Assembly: GCA_013336525.1 (NCBI GenBank)
Contig: JAAXTM010000003.1
Location: 62,001 to 126,000 of the forward strand
Source: Geobacteraceae bacterium
Lineage (GTDB): Bacteria; Desulfobacterota; Desulfuromonadia; Geobacterales; Pseudopelobacteraceae
Length of the DNA stretch: 64,000 nucleotides
Reading direction: 5' to 3'
In this document: positions 48,972-58,502 of the stretch, one piece after another
Numbering within the stretch: the first letter of the stretch is position 1
Layout of the letters: every line of letters begins with the position of its first letter
The notes under the pieces: generated by a model
What the model saw: the letters and a program-made list of their open reading frames with translations, nothing else
Database searches by the model: none
Told to the model about the DNA's origin: nothing
Program-made: the position numbers and the translations under genes

Positions 48972-50528
48972 ATGGCAAAGATAACCAGGGCGCTGATCAG
49001 TGTCTCTGACAAGTGCGGTATTATTGAATTTTCGCAGCAGCTGGCTGGATATGGTGTGGAGCTTCTCTCCACAGGCGGTACTGCAAAACTGTTGCGTGAA
49101 GCCGGCTTGAACGTTAAGGATGTTTCTGAGTTTACCGGTTTTCCGGAAATGCTTGATGGGCGTGTAAAAACACTGCACCCCAAGGTACATGGCGGTTTGC
49201 TCGGAATGCGTTCAAACCCTGAGCATGTTGCCAAGATGAAGGAGCATGGCATCGAGAACATCGACATGGTAGTGGTTAATCTGTATCCGTTTGAGGCTAC
49301 GACTGCCAAGGAAGGGTGCCACCTTGAAGATGCGATTGAAAATATCGATATCGGCGGACCGACGATGCTTCGCTCGGCAGCCAAGAACTATCCCGATGTA
49401 ACGGTGCTGGTTGACAGCGCGGACTATGCTCAGGTGCTTGAAGAGATGAAGGCTTCAGCTGGCGCGGTTTCAGCGGCCACTAACTTCGCTCTTGCGGTCA
49501 AGGTCTTTCAGCACACAGCCGCCTACGATGGAGCGATATCCAACTATCTCGGGTCACGACTGACGAGTGAAGTTCAGGAATATCCGCCCACATTTACTCT
49601 GCAGGTCAAAAAGGCTCAGGATCTCCGCTATGGCGAAAATCCTCATCAATCAGCTGCGTTTTATGTCGAAAAGCAGATCTCCGAGCCGTGTGTTTCCAAT
49701 GCTGTACAGCTTCAAGGTAAAGAGCTCTCCTTCAATAATATAATTGACCTGGACGCCGCCATTGAAACCGTCAAGGAATTTGGGCAGAGTGCGGCTGTTA
49801 TTATCAAACACACTAACCCATGCGGTGTTGCCCTGGCCGATTCGCCGCTGACCGCCTACCTCAAGGCGCGTGAATGTGACCCGGTGTCAGCCTTTGGCGG
49901 CATAGTCGGGTTCAATCGCACTGTCGATGCAGAGACCGCCAAAGAGCTGACCTCCACCTTTCTGGAAGCGGTCATCGCCCCCGGTTACAGTGAAGAGGCT
50001 CTGGCAATTTTTACTGCGAAAAAGAATGTTCGGGTCATGCAGGTCCCGCTTCTTGACAGTTACGTTGCAGGCGGTTTCGATCTGAAGCGCGTTACCGGCG
50101 GCATGCTGCTGCAAGCGCGTGACCTGGGAATGGTCAATGCTCTTGATTGCCGTGTGGTGACTGAGAGAACTCCTACCGCTTCAGAGTACGAGGCGCTTGA
50201 TTTTGCGTGGCGGGTCTGCAAACATGTCAAGTCGAATGCAATCGTATTCAGTAACCGCGACCAGACGGTCGGAATCGGTGCCGGACAGATGTCCCGTGTT
50301 GATTCATCCAAGATCGCCGTCCAGAAAGCGCTCCTTCCGACCCATGGAACGGTGCTGGCTTCGGATGCATTCTTTCCGTTTCGCGATGGGGTGGATGCTG
50401 CTGCAGAAGCGGGAGTAACGGCCATTATTCAGACCGGCGGCAGCGTTCGCGACGAAGAGGTTATCAAGGCTGCCAACGAACATGGGATTGCCATGATTTT
50501 TACGACCATGCGGCATTTCCGACATTGA
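48972..50528 (+). CDS. purH: AICAR transformylase/IMP cyclohydrolase
   Basis: A 518-aa bifunctional enzyme: MGS-like cyclohydrolase domain ([36 protein letters not shown]) and transformylase domain ([34 protein letters not shown]). Last two steps to IMP. Followed by purD and purE. Confidence 0.97.
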   Translation: MAKITRALISVSDKCGIIEFSQQLAGYGVELLSTGGTAKLLREAGLNVKDVSEFTGFPEMLDGRVKTLHPKVHGGLLGMRSNPEHVAKMKEHGIENIDMVVVNLYPFEATTAKEGCHLEDAIENIDIGGPTMLRSAAKNYPDVTVLVDSADYAQVLEEMKASAGAVSAATNFALAVKVFQHTAAYDGAISNYLGSRLTSEVQEYPPTFTLQVKKAQDLRYGENPHQSAAFYVEKQISEPCVSNAVQLQGKELSFNNIIDLDAAIETVKEFGQSAAVIIKHTNPCGVALADSPLTAYLKARECDPVSAFGGIVGFNRTVDAETAKELTSTFLEAVIAPGYSEEALAIFTAKKNVRVMQVPLLDSYVAGGFDLKRVTGGMLLQARDLGMVNALDCRVVTERTPTASEYEALDFAWRVCKHVKSNAIVFSNRDQTVGIGAGQMSRVDSSKIAVQKALLPTHGTVLASDAFFPFRDGVDAAAEAGVTAIIQTGGSVRDEEVIKAANEHGIAMIFTTMRHFRH

Positions 50529-50562
50529 AATTCCAAGACAGAAAACATAAAGGGACAACATT

Positions 50563-51837
50563 ATGAAAATACTTGTAATCGGCGGCGGTGGCCGTGAACA
50601 TGCCCTGGTATGGAAAATTGCCCAATCGCCGCTTGTAACTAAGCTATACTGTGCGCCTGGTAACCCGGGGACGGCGGCACTTGCCGAAAATCTGCCGATT
50701 GCCGTTGACCAGCTGGATAAACTGCTGGCATTTGCCTATGAAAACAAGATTGACCTTACGGTTGTCGGACCCGAACAGCCTCTGTCACTCGGTATCACCG
50801 ATCTATTTGAGGCGCACGGATTAAAAGTATTTGGTCCGTCACAAAAAGCTGCTTTTATCGAAGGGAGCAAGGCTTTCTCAAAAGATCTGATGCAGAAATA
50901 CAATGTTCCGACCGCCGCCTACGGCGTATTTACCGATCAGGCTGAGGCGGAAGAATTCATCAACCGTACCGGCGCGCCAATCGTGGTTAAGGCTGATGGT
51001 CTGGCCGCTGGTAAAGGTGTAATTATTGCCCGGACATGCGAGGAAGCTATTGTGGCTGTCCGTGACATGCTCAGCGGCAACGCTTTTGGCAGTGCCGGTT
51101 CGCGTGTCGTTATCGAGGAGTTTCTGACCGGTGAAGAAGCCTCGTTCCTGGTCATTACTGATGGGAAAAACGTCATTCCGTTGGCCAGTGCCCAGGATCA
51201 CAAGGCGGTGTTTGACGGTGATCTGGGGCCAAATACCGGTGGAATGGGCGCTTATTCGCCTGCCCCGGTGGTAACGTCAGCAATACATGAAAAAGCGATG
51301 CAGCAGGTGATTCTTCCAACCGTTGCCGGAATGGCCGCCGAAGGTCGCGCGTATCGCGGGGTGCTGTATGCCGGTTTGATGGTGAAGGATGGCGAAGTTA
51401 AAACCCTGGAGTTTAATGCCCGTTTTGGTGACCCTGAGTGCCAGCCGCTGCTGATGCGCATGAAGTCGGATATTGTGCCGGTGTTGCTTGCCGTTGCCAA
51501 CGGTGATCTTGCGGATACAAAAATCGAGTGGCATGACAAAGCGGCTGTCTGTGTCGTGATGGCCTCGGAAGGGTACCCTGGCGATTATCGGAAGGGTGAT
51601 GTGATTCAAGGGTTAGAGCAGGTGGCAGAGCTTGATGACGTATATGTCTTTCACGCCGGCACAGCTGCAAAAGCCGATGAATGCGTCACAAGCGGCGGAC
51701 GGGTGCTGGGTGTGACTGCCCTTGGAACAACTGTCAAAGAGGCAATTGACAATGCCTACCGTGGTGTCGCCCGCATTACCTGGCCAGGTGCCCAGTTTCG
51801 CAGCGATATTGGCCGTAAAGCACTTGACCGCGATTAA
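50563..51837 (+). CDS. purD: Phosphoribosylamine-glycine ligase
   Basis: A 424-aa ATP-grasp enzyme: LVIGGGGREHALVWK, VVKADGLAAGKGVIIA, DHKAVFDGDLGPNTGGMGAY and FNARFGDPECQ are diagnostic. Confidence 0.97.
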   Translation: MKILVIGGGGREHALVWKIAQSPLVTKLYCAPGNPGTAALAENLPIAVDQLDKLLAFAYENKIDLTVVGPEQPLSLGITDLFEAHGLKVFGPSQKAAFIEGSKAFSKDLMQKYNVPTAAYGVFTDQAEAEEFINRTGAPIVVKADGLAAGKGVIIARTCEEAIVAVRDMLSGNAFGSAGSRVVIEEFLTGEEASFLVITDGKNVIPLASAQDHKAVFDGDLGPNTGGMGAYSPAPVVTSAIHEKAMQQVILPTVAGMAAEGRAYRGVLYAGLMVKDGEVKTLEFNARFGDPECQPLLMRMKSDIVPVLLAVANGDLADTKIEWHDKAAVCVVMASEGYPGDYRKGDVIQGLEQVAELDDVYVFHAGTAAKADECVTSGGRVLGVTALGTTVKEAIDNAYRGVARITWPGAQFRSDIGRKALDRD

Positions 51838-51872
51838 TTGTAAATAACTACTACATATATCCGAGGTGAATA

Positions 51873-52373
51873 ATGGCAACAAATCCGCAAGTGTTATTAA
51901 TTATGGGTAGTGATTCCGATCTTCCCGTGATGAGGGAAGCTGCAGATGTTCTCAGTAAATTCGGAATTGCCCATGAAATGCGAATTTCTTCGGCGCACCG
52001 CTCGCCGGAGCGAACAATGGCGCTTGCTACTGAAGCGGCAGGTCGTGGCGTTAAGATCATCATTGCTGGCGCTGGAATGGCAGCCCATCTGGCCGGAGTC
52101 GTTGCTTCAAAAACCATTTTACCTGTAATCGGCGTTCCAATGCCGGGCGGTGCCTTGAATGGTGTGGATGCTTTGTACTCGACCGTACAAATGCCGGCAG
52201 GAATCCCGGTGGCAACCATGGCAATCGGCAAGGCCGGTGCTAAAAATGCCGGACTGTTTGCTGTCCATATTCTGGCACTTGCTGATCATCAGCTTTCTAA
52301 AGCACTTTTGGATTACCGTGTCGAGATGGATGCAGAGGTTGCCGGTAAGGATTCAGTACTGCAGGCTTCCTAA
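51873..52373 (+). CDS. purE: N5-carboxyaminoimidazole ribonucleotide mutase
   Basis: A 166-aa class I PurE: MGSDSDLPVM, SAHRSPERT and GAGMAAHLAGVVAS motifs. CGAGGTG precedes the start. Confidence 0.97.
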   Translation: MATNPQVLLIMGSDSDLPVMREAADVLSKFGIAHEMRISSAHRSPERTMALATEAAGRGVKIIIAGAGMAAHLAGVVASKTILPVIGVPMPGGALNGVDALYSTVQMPAGIPVATMAIGKAGAKNAGLFAVHILALADHQLSKALLDYRVEMDAEVAGKDSVLQAS

Positions 52374-52452
52374 TGTATACAATTTTGGACTTGACACATA
52401 TGCGTTTTGTATAGTAATCAACTATAAATTTACTTAAGAAGGGGAGAAAAAA

Positions 52453-52713
52453 ATGAAAAAGATTATTGTTGTTCTTTCACTCGTTGCTTTTGCTGGAACT
52501 GCTTTTGCTGCTGATGTTATTGAAATGAAAAAAGGCGTGAAGTTTGCTCACAAGGCGCATCAGGAAAAAGTTGGCGACTGTAAAGTTTGCCATGAAAAAG
52601 GACCAGGTAAAATCGAAGGCTTCGGCAAAGATTTAGCTCATGGTAAATCCTGCAAAGGTTGCCACGCAGAAATGAAAAAAGGGCCTGTTGGCTGTAAAGA
52701 TTGCCACAAGTAG
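52453..52713 (+). CDS. ppcA: Periplasmic triheme cytochrome c7 (PpcA family)
   Basis: An 86-aa protein: signal peptide (IIVVLSLVAFAGTAFAA) and a mature 65-residue domain with CKVCH, CKGCH and CKDCH plus KFAHKAHQ and EKGPGKIEGFGK, closely matching Geobacter PpcA. It carries electrons across the periplasm between inner-membrane and outer-membrane cytochromes. AAGGGGAG precedes ATG. Confidence 0.93.
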   Translation: MKKIIVVLSLVAFAGTAFAADVIEMKKGVKFAHKAHQEKVGDCKVCHEKGPGKIEGFGKDLAHGKSCKGCHAEMKKGPVGCKDCHK

Positions 52714-52741
52714 TAATTATTTTTTAAATATTTAGCACCTG

Positions 52742-52776
52742 CAGGGACACAATCAAATTGTGTCCCTGTTTTTTTA
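52742..52776 (+). terminator. Terminator after ppcA
   Basis: CAGGGACACAAT (52742-52753) and ATTGTGTCCCTG (52757-52768) form a 12-bp stem with a 3-nt loop, then a T7 run. Confidence 0.95.
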
Positions 52777-53025
52777 GGAAATCAGGAGTTGGTTTCTGTT
52801 TCTTTCGGCTACAAAATAAAGCAGTTTATCCACTTGTCGTCTTTGCAGGGTTTATTGAAAAATTTATCGTTGTAGCTATTTCTAGTTGACTTTATCAGGA
52901 TCAATATGATATCAAACAGAACGCTTTTGGAACTGGGAAATATTGCTAAGCCAATTGCTAAGTAGACAAAATCATTCTGTTCCAATGTTACAATTCTGCA
53001 ATATTTACCTGTATTGTAGATTTAT

Positions 53026-53101
53026 TCCCCTTTAGCTCAGTTGGTAGAGCAGGTGACTGTTAATCACCTTGTCCGTGGTTCGAGTCCGCGAAGGGGAGCC
53101 A
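53026..53101 (+). tRNA. tRNA-Asn (GTT)
   Basis: 76-nt cloverleaf: acceptor TCCCCTT/AAGGGGA, D-arm TAGCTCAGTTGGTAGAGC, anticodon loop CTGTTAA, T-arm GTGGTTCGAGTCCGC, encoded CCA. The stretch 52777-53025 upstream has no gene; a weak promoter (TTACAA...TATTGT) lies just before. Confidence 0.97.
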
Positions 53102-53104
53102 ATC

Positions 53105-53152
53105 AAAACAAGTCTGATTACCTGAAAAGTTGGTGGTCAGACTTGTTTTTTA
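53105..53152 (+). terminator. Terminator between the tRNAs
   Basis: AACAAGTCTGA (53107-53117) pairs with TCAGACTTGTT (53137-53147), followed by TTTT. Confidence 0.88.
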
Positions 53153-53163
53153 TCAGACTAAAT

Positions 53164-53238
<75 letters not shown>

Positions 53239-53245
53239 TAAAATC

Positions 53246-53280
53246 AAGAGGTTATAGCTTAATTGCTGTAACCTCTTTTC
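53246..53280 (+). terminator. Terminator after tRNA-Gly
   Basis: GAGGTTATAGC (53248-53258) pairs with GCTGTAACCTC (53265-53275, one G-U), followed by TTTT. Confidence 0.85.
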
Positions 53281-53401
53281 TATTAATGCTGTTGTATAAT
53301 ATGCTATGCAGTTAACTTCCTCATTGCGTAAGGCAAGGCCGTGGCTCTCTTTGTTGTGTCCGAAATATATACCGGCATATGTCTCATGGTGGCCTTCACT
53401 T

Positions 53402-55777
53402 TTATAACTTTTCCATCTTCCTGATCACATCTTGCAGCGTAGATAGCTTGTACGGTTTCTGAATAAAACCGGCCAGCCCTTTGCCGGCAAATTTCTGTGT
53501 CACTTCGTGTTCGCTGAAGCCGCTGGACATAATCACCCGCACGTTCGGGTCGAACTGGCGCAGCTCTCTGAAGCACTGCTCACCATCCATGTGCGGCATG
53601 GTCAGGTCGAGGATCACAAAGCTGATTCCTGGAGTGCTTTTAAATATCGCGACGGCATCACGTCCGTCAGTAGCGGTCACTACGGTGAAGCCGAGTTCTT
53701 TCAACATCTCGCTGCTGATGCCGCGGATGGTTTCCTCGTCATCGACCAGCAGAACCAGGCCGCTGCCGCGCCAGCTCTCAATTTGTGCCGCGCCGTCGAA
53801 AATTTCAGCCGGACGCTCACCTGCCGGGAACAGTACCTTGAACGTGCTCCCCTTGTCCGGTTCACTGTAAACCTTGATCGCTCCCTTGTGCCCACGGACG
53901 ATTCCGAGGACCGCCGCCATTCCCAGGCCGCGACCGGTGAACTTTGTTGTGAAGAAGGGATCGAAAAGCTTTCTCAGGGTCTCCTTGTCCATGCCGCAGC
54001 CGGTGTCGGCAATTTCCATGAACACATAGAGCCCTTGCGGGAGAGGATCTGTCAGCCAGATATCCCTTAGGTATGCCTCATCGCACTCCACGCAACCGGT
54101 GGTAATAGCAATGACCCCGCTCCGGTCACCAATAGCCTCGGAGGCATTGATTACAAGGTTCATGATGATCTGGCGAATTTGGGTGACGTCGGCATCGATG
54201 CTCGGAAGCGGTTTGGTGAGATTGAAGCGGAGAATAGCTTTTTTAGAGATGGAAACCTCCAGCATATGCCCCATTTCCTCCACCATCCTGTTCAGGTCGA
54301 TCGCCTCGATAACAAACTTCCCCTTGCCAGAGTAGGCGAGCATCTGCCGGGCCAGGTCTGCAGCACTGGCGGCGGCTTGCTCTATTCTGTGGAGATTCTC
54401 CAGCACAGGTGATTCCGGATTCAGGCGCATCAGGGCCAGTTCTGCGTTACCGATGATGGCGGTGAGGATGTTGTTGAAGTCATGTGCAATGCCACCGGCC
54501 AGGACGCCGAGGCTCTCCAGTTTCTGGGCGTGGAGGAGCTGTTTCTCAAGGTGGAGACGTTCCTCTTCTGATTTTTTCCGATATTCAATGTTTCTTGATA
54601 TGGTAATAACACCATTAATATGAGGATTTGAAAGCTGATTGCTGGCGCTTGATTCCATCCATGTGTAGCTGCCATCTTTGTTTCTATAACGGAATTGGAC
54701 GTTAATTATCTGCAGTGGGTTAGTAATAACATCATGGAAGGCAATTCCTACGTTTTCCTGATCCTCTGGATGAATAAGATCAAATGTATTTAGGCCGTAC
54801 ATTTCTTCTTCCGTGTAGCCGTGAATATAAAGAGAAGCAGGTGAGTTATACATGAGGTTGCCATCTTTGCTGATAATACTAATGATGTCTGGAGAAAGTG
54901 CCATAATACTGCGAAATCGCTCTTCACTCTCGCGGATAGCCTCCTGAGTCTGTTTCAACTCGGTTATATCTGTGATATGTCCAACAAGTGAGACAAGCTT
55001 GCCGTCGACATTCACATGGCGGCGACCCGATAGATAACCCCAGAAGTCGCTTCCATCTTTGCGGATGTAGTGGCGCTCAAGGGCGACGTGGTCGATGTCA
55101 CCCGAAATAAGGCTGCTCATCCGGTTTTTGCCGTCTGTCTGTTGGTTGGGATGCACAAGGCTGGGATAATCGGAGCCTATCAGCTCCTCCATGCTGTAAC
55201 CGAACATTTCGGCCATGCGACAGTTGGCCATGGTGATTTTACCCGTAGGGTCGACCAGAATAATTCCGGCCTGGGAAGAATCTATCAGAACGCTGAGCTG
55301 TTCCTGCTGCTCTTGCAGCTCCTGTATAGCTTTCTTCTGTTCGCTGATGTCATACGCCGAGCCAACGATGCTTTCAATCTGTCCGTCTTCCGAACAGTAG
55401 ATGGTATTCTGGTCGCGAAGCCAGCAATAGGTGTCATCGGCCTTACGCAGGCGATATTCGACAAGCAGATAGGTCTTGTTCCCCGCTCGGCTATTAACTG
55501 CCCGAGCAAGCTCACCACGCTCGCCAAAGATCCTCTCCCGATCGTCCGGGTGGAAGTAGTTGGGAAGCTGCTGAAGCAATACTTGTTTGAATTCGGCCAG
55601 AGGGTGTCCGGTCAAATCCGCAAAATAGGGGCTAAGATAGTCGTACCCCCCCTTTTTAGCATTTAACCGATAGAGAATATGGCGGGCACTTTGTAGTATT
55701 TCCTCGAATCGTCCATTAGCATCATCGAGTGCTTCAACAAGCTGTTCCCGTGTCAGGCTTTCATATTTATTTTCCAT
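53402..55777 (-). CDS. PAS-containing hybrid sensor histidine kinase
   Basis: A 791-aa cytoplasmic protein without membrane segments. Three PAS domains (about residues 25-145, 150-275, 280-400), then a kinase core with phospho-His in GGIAHDFNNILTAIIGN and ATP-site GCGMDKETLRKLFDPFFTTKFTGRGLGMA, and a C-terminal receiver with Asp in FVILDLTMPHMDG. The frame opens at 55852; ATG at 55777 has GAGG 8 nt upstream. No response-regulator gene is adjacent. Confidence 0.92.
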   Translation of the reverse strand: MENKYESLTREQLVEALDDANGRFEEILQSARHILYRLNAKKGGYDYLSPYFADLTGHPLAEFKQVLLQQLPNYFHPDDRERIFGERGELARAVNSRAGNKTYLLVEYRLRKADDTYCWLRDQNTIYCSEDGQIESIVGSAYDISEQKKAIQELQEQQEQLSVLIDSSQAGIILVDPTGKITMANCRMAEMFGYSMEELIGSDYPSLVHPNQQTDGKNRMSSLISGDIDHVALERHYIRKDGSDFWGYLSGRRHVNVDGKLVSLVGHITDITELKQTQEAIRESEERFRSIMALSPDIISIISKDGNLMYNSPASLYIHGYTEEEMYGLNTFDLIHPEDQENVGIAFHDVITNPLQIINVQFRYRNKDGSYTWMESSASNQLSNPHINGVITISRNIEYRKKSEEERLHLEKQLLHAQKLESLGVLAGGIAHDFNNILTAIIGNAELALMRLNPESPVLENLHRIEQAAASAADLARQMLAYSGKGKFVIEAIDLNRMVEEMGHMLEVSISKKAILRFNLTKPLPSIDADVTQIRQIIMNLVINASEAIGDRSGVIAITTGCVECDEAYLRDIWLTDPLPQGLYVFMEIADTGCGMDKETLRKLFDPFFTTKFTGRGLGMAAVLGIVRGHKGAIKVYSEPDKGSTFKVLFPAGERPAEIFDGAAQIESWRGSGLVLLVDDEETIRGISSEMLKELGFTVVTATDGRDAVAIFKSTPGISFVILDLTMPHMDGEQCFRELRQFDPNVRVIMSSGFSEHEVTQKFAGKGLAGFIQKPYKLSTLQDVIRKMEKL

Positions 55778-56081
55778 GTTGGACCTCATCGGTAAAATAT
55801 GAAGCAAGTTTACACTGCCTCCGAGTTTTGTAAACAGGCCAAAATGACCCAAAAATTGCGCATCCAGATGATTTGTCTGTTTTAGAGGAATTGCGGAAAT
55901 AATTGCAATTGCAAAGGTACTGAACTTCCAGAAGCAAACAATAATAAAGCATCTATTGCTATATATTGTTTATTGATTGAATATTTAGTTCATAATGGTA
56001 TAGTTGCCCCAACGCTGTCCTGCCGAGTGCTGAACAAAACTGCTTTAACCAAAGAAGCTCAGTTCGCTGCAAGGAGATAGT

Positions 56082-56897
56082 ATGACTCTCAAAAACATTC
56101 TCATTCACCTGGATAATTCCTCTGGTTGCCCGGCAAGGCTTGATTTAGCGATCAATCTTGCACGTACACACGGTGCAAATCTCAAAGGCCTTTACGCCAT
56201 TGCCCACGAATATTACGCTCCCCGACATGGAGGCATAATGGAGTCCGGCGCCAAGGAAATGCAGACGCTTTTCACCGAAAAGACTGATTCTGCCGGGATT
56301 TTGTCTGAGTGGCTCTACGTTGATTGGTCCGTTGTTGGAGTCAGTATCACGGATATTATCACTTCTTACACTTATTACACAGACCTTGTCATTGTCGGCC
56401 AGTACGACAAAAACATCCCAAATAATATTACCCCTGCCGATTTTGTCGAGCGACTGGGACTTGCTTCAGGACGTCCGCTGTTGATAATCCCTTGTACGGG
56501 AACCTTTACCACTCTGGGAGAGAGGGTTATCGTCGCATGGAAAGCCGGGAGAGAGTCTGTTCGGGCGGTCAACGATGCTTTGCCGATCCTGAAAAAAACC
56601 AAGAAATTATGCATCGTTTCTGTCGGGTCATTCGGTCACCATGACCGGGCGGCCGAAGAGTCCGTTCACCAGCTCTGTGCCCACCTGGCTCACCATCAGG
56701 TAGCTGCCGAACATGAGCAGATACTCGCTACCGGGTTTCCTATTGCCGAGCTGCTCCTTAATAATGCCCGTAACCAGAAAATGGACCTCATTGTCATGGG
56801 TGGGTACGCCCAGACACGCCGCGGCGCCTATGTGATCGGGCCGGTTGCCACTTCCCTGTTGACCCGCATGACACTCCCGATCCTGCTTTCACACTAA
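56082..56897 (+). CDS. Universal stress protein (two-domain size)
   Basis: A 271-aa protein with a Usp fold: NILIHLDNSSGCPARLDLAINLA at the start and a second unit ending DLIVMGGYAQTRRGAYVIGPVATSLL, where the G-x-G-like nucleotide loop is partly kept. AAGGAGATAGT precedes ATG. Divergent from the hybrid kinase with a 304-bp gap that holds no other gene. Confidence 0.85.
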   Translation: MTLKNILIHLDNSSGCPARLDLAINLARTHGANLKGLYAIAHEYYAPRHGGIMESGAKEMQTLFTEKTDSAGILSEWLYVDWSVVGVSITDIITSYTYYTDLVIVGQYDKNIPNNITPADFVERLGLASGRPLLIIPCTGTFTTLGERVIVAWKAGRESVRAVNDALPILKKTKKLCIVSVGSFGHHDRAAEESVHQLCAHLAHHQVAAEHEQILATGFPIAELLLNNARNQKMDLIVMGGYAQTRRGAYVIGPVATSLLTRMTLPILLSH

Positions 56898-56993
56898 TTA
56901 TTTTTGGTTTGGCATTAGGAGAGCGTTTGATTTATCATTAACTGATGATATGATGTCGAACTGAAAATTAGTTTTTTTTATTTGGAGAAGTAT

Positions 56994-58502
56994 ATGAGCC
57001 CATTTAAAGAATTATTGTCAGATAAAATCCGTTTGCCATCACCGCCATTGATTGCCATGAAGATTCTTGAAACGGTTCGCAAGGATAGTTTTACCTTCGA
57101 GGAACTTGCCGGTGTCATAGAATTAGACCCCGCCTTGGTCGCGAGAGTGCTTAAGGCAGCGAATTCCCCCTATTACAACCTATCAAGTAAAGTAACAAGT
57201 ATTGAAAGGTCTTTGGCTGTTCTCGGATCTCATGCGATCAAGAATATCGCCCTCTCATTTGTTATCTGTTCTGAGTTTATGTGCGGCCGTTATAAAACCT
57301 TTGACGCCACTATATTCTGGCGACACGCTATTTCATCAGCAGTTGCTGCAGAATTGACCGCTACACTTGTTGGTGCTGCTTGCAATGACATCTTCATCAC
57401 TGCTTTGCTTCAGGATATCGGGATCATGGTAATGCACTGTTCCCGTCCACAAGATTACCAGCAGGTATTTGAGCATAAAAAAAACAGTCAACAGTCGTTG
57501 CTGGAAATTGAAAGATCAGTTTTTAAGTGTGATCACCAGGAGGTAGGGGCTAAGCTACTCAAAAGTTGGCATCTACCTAAAGAAATATACGAACCAATAC
57601 ATTATCACCATCGGGATAGCGCCATTCCAGAAAAATATCGAATTCCGGCATCTGTTTTGTTTATCGCAAAGGATCTGTCTTCCTTCTACAGTGGCTCGCA
57701 GGATGTTGAAAAAATCAGGCGGGCCAAACAGGCTCTAGATACTGAATTCGGAATTCAAGGAAGTGCGGTGGACGCTTTGGTTGAATCTGTCGCAATTAAA
57801 ACCCTCGAACTGTTCTCGATATTTGAAATTGATTCCGGCAATATTAGACCGTTCTCTCAGATATTGCAGGAAGCAAACAAAGAACTCAGCAAGTTGAACG
57901 ACTCATATGATCTTCAGATCATTGAGCTTAAGCAGGCTAAGGATAGGTTGGAAAAACAGTCCAAGGAACTAAATGAGGCAAATACAAAACTTCGTGAACT
58001 TGCATCACGCGATGGACTTACCGGGGTTTTCAATTATCGTGTGTTTCAGGAAACCATGGATCTAGAAATAGCCAGATCTCAAAGATATGGTCGAGAGTTT
58101 TCGTTGCTATCGTTTGATGTTGATAACCTAAAAAGGATCAATGATGAGTATGGTCACCCGGTTGGAGACCTTGTGCTCGTCAAAATATGCTTGGCCGCGT
58201 GTAAGGTCATACGGTCATCAGATACCTTTGTCAGATGTGGGGGAGATGAATTTTCCATCATAATACCGGAAACAAATAATGATAGGGCCATGGTTGTTGC
58301 CGAACATTTGAGACAGTGCGTGGAAGAGTTGGAGATTCAGGTTGAAAATGAGATTCTGAAGGTCAGGATAAGTATTGGATTGGCCAGTTATGATCCCTTC
58401 GATAAAACCATGGATAAGAAGCAAATAATAAACATGTCAGATAAGGCGTTATTACAGGCAAAGAGAAGTGGTAAAAACCTGATTAAATCGCTTGGTGTAT
58501 AA
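56994..58502 (+). CDS. HDOD-GGDEF protein
   Basis: A 502-aa protein: HDOD domain (PSPPLIAMKILETV, ELDPALVARVLKAANSPYYN, LLQDIGIMVMH; about residues 15-260), a coiled coil (SKLNDSYDLQIIELKQAKDRLEK), then a GGDEF domain with RCGGDEF and an RSSD inhibitory site. Probable active diguanylate cyclase. ATG at 56994 follows GGAG; the upstream TTG is rejected. Its 3' end overlaps the convergent kinase gene by 20 bp. Confidence 0.92.
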   Translation: MSPFKELLSDKIRLPSPPLIAMKILETVRKDSFTFEELAGVIELDPALVARVLKAANSPYYNLSSKVTSIERSLAVLGSHAIKNIALSFVICSEFMCGRYKTFDATIFWRHAISSAVAAELTATLVGAACNDIFITALLQDIGIMVMHCSRPQDYQQVFEHKKNSQQSLLEIERSVFKCDHQEVGAKLLKSWHLPKEIYEPIHYHHRDSAIPEKYRIPASVLFIAKDLSSFYSGSQDVEKIRRAKQALDTEFGIQGSAVDALVESVAIKTLELFSIFEIDSGNIRPFSQILQEANKELSKLNDSYDLQIIELKQAKDRLEKQSKELNEANTKLRELASRDGLTGVFNYRVFQETMDLEIARSQRYGREFSLLSFDVDNLKRINDEYGHPVGDLVLVKICLAACKVIRSSDTFVRCGGDEFSIIIPETNNDRAMVVAEHLRQCVEELEIQVENEILKVRISIGLASYDPFDKTMDKKQIINMSDKALLQAKRSGKNLIKSLGV

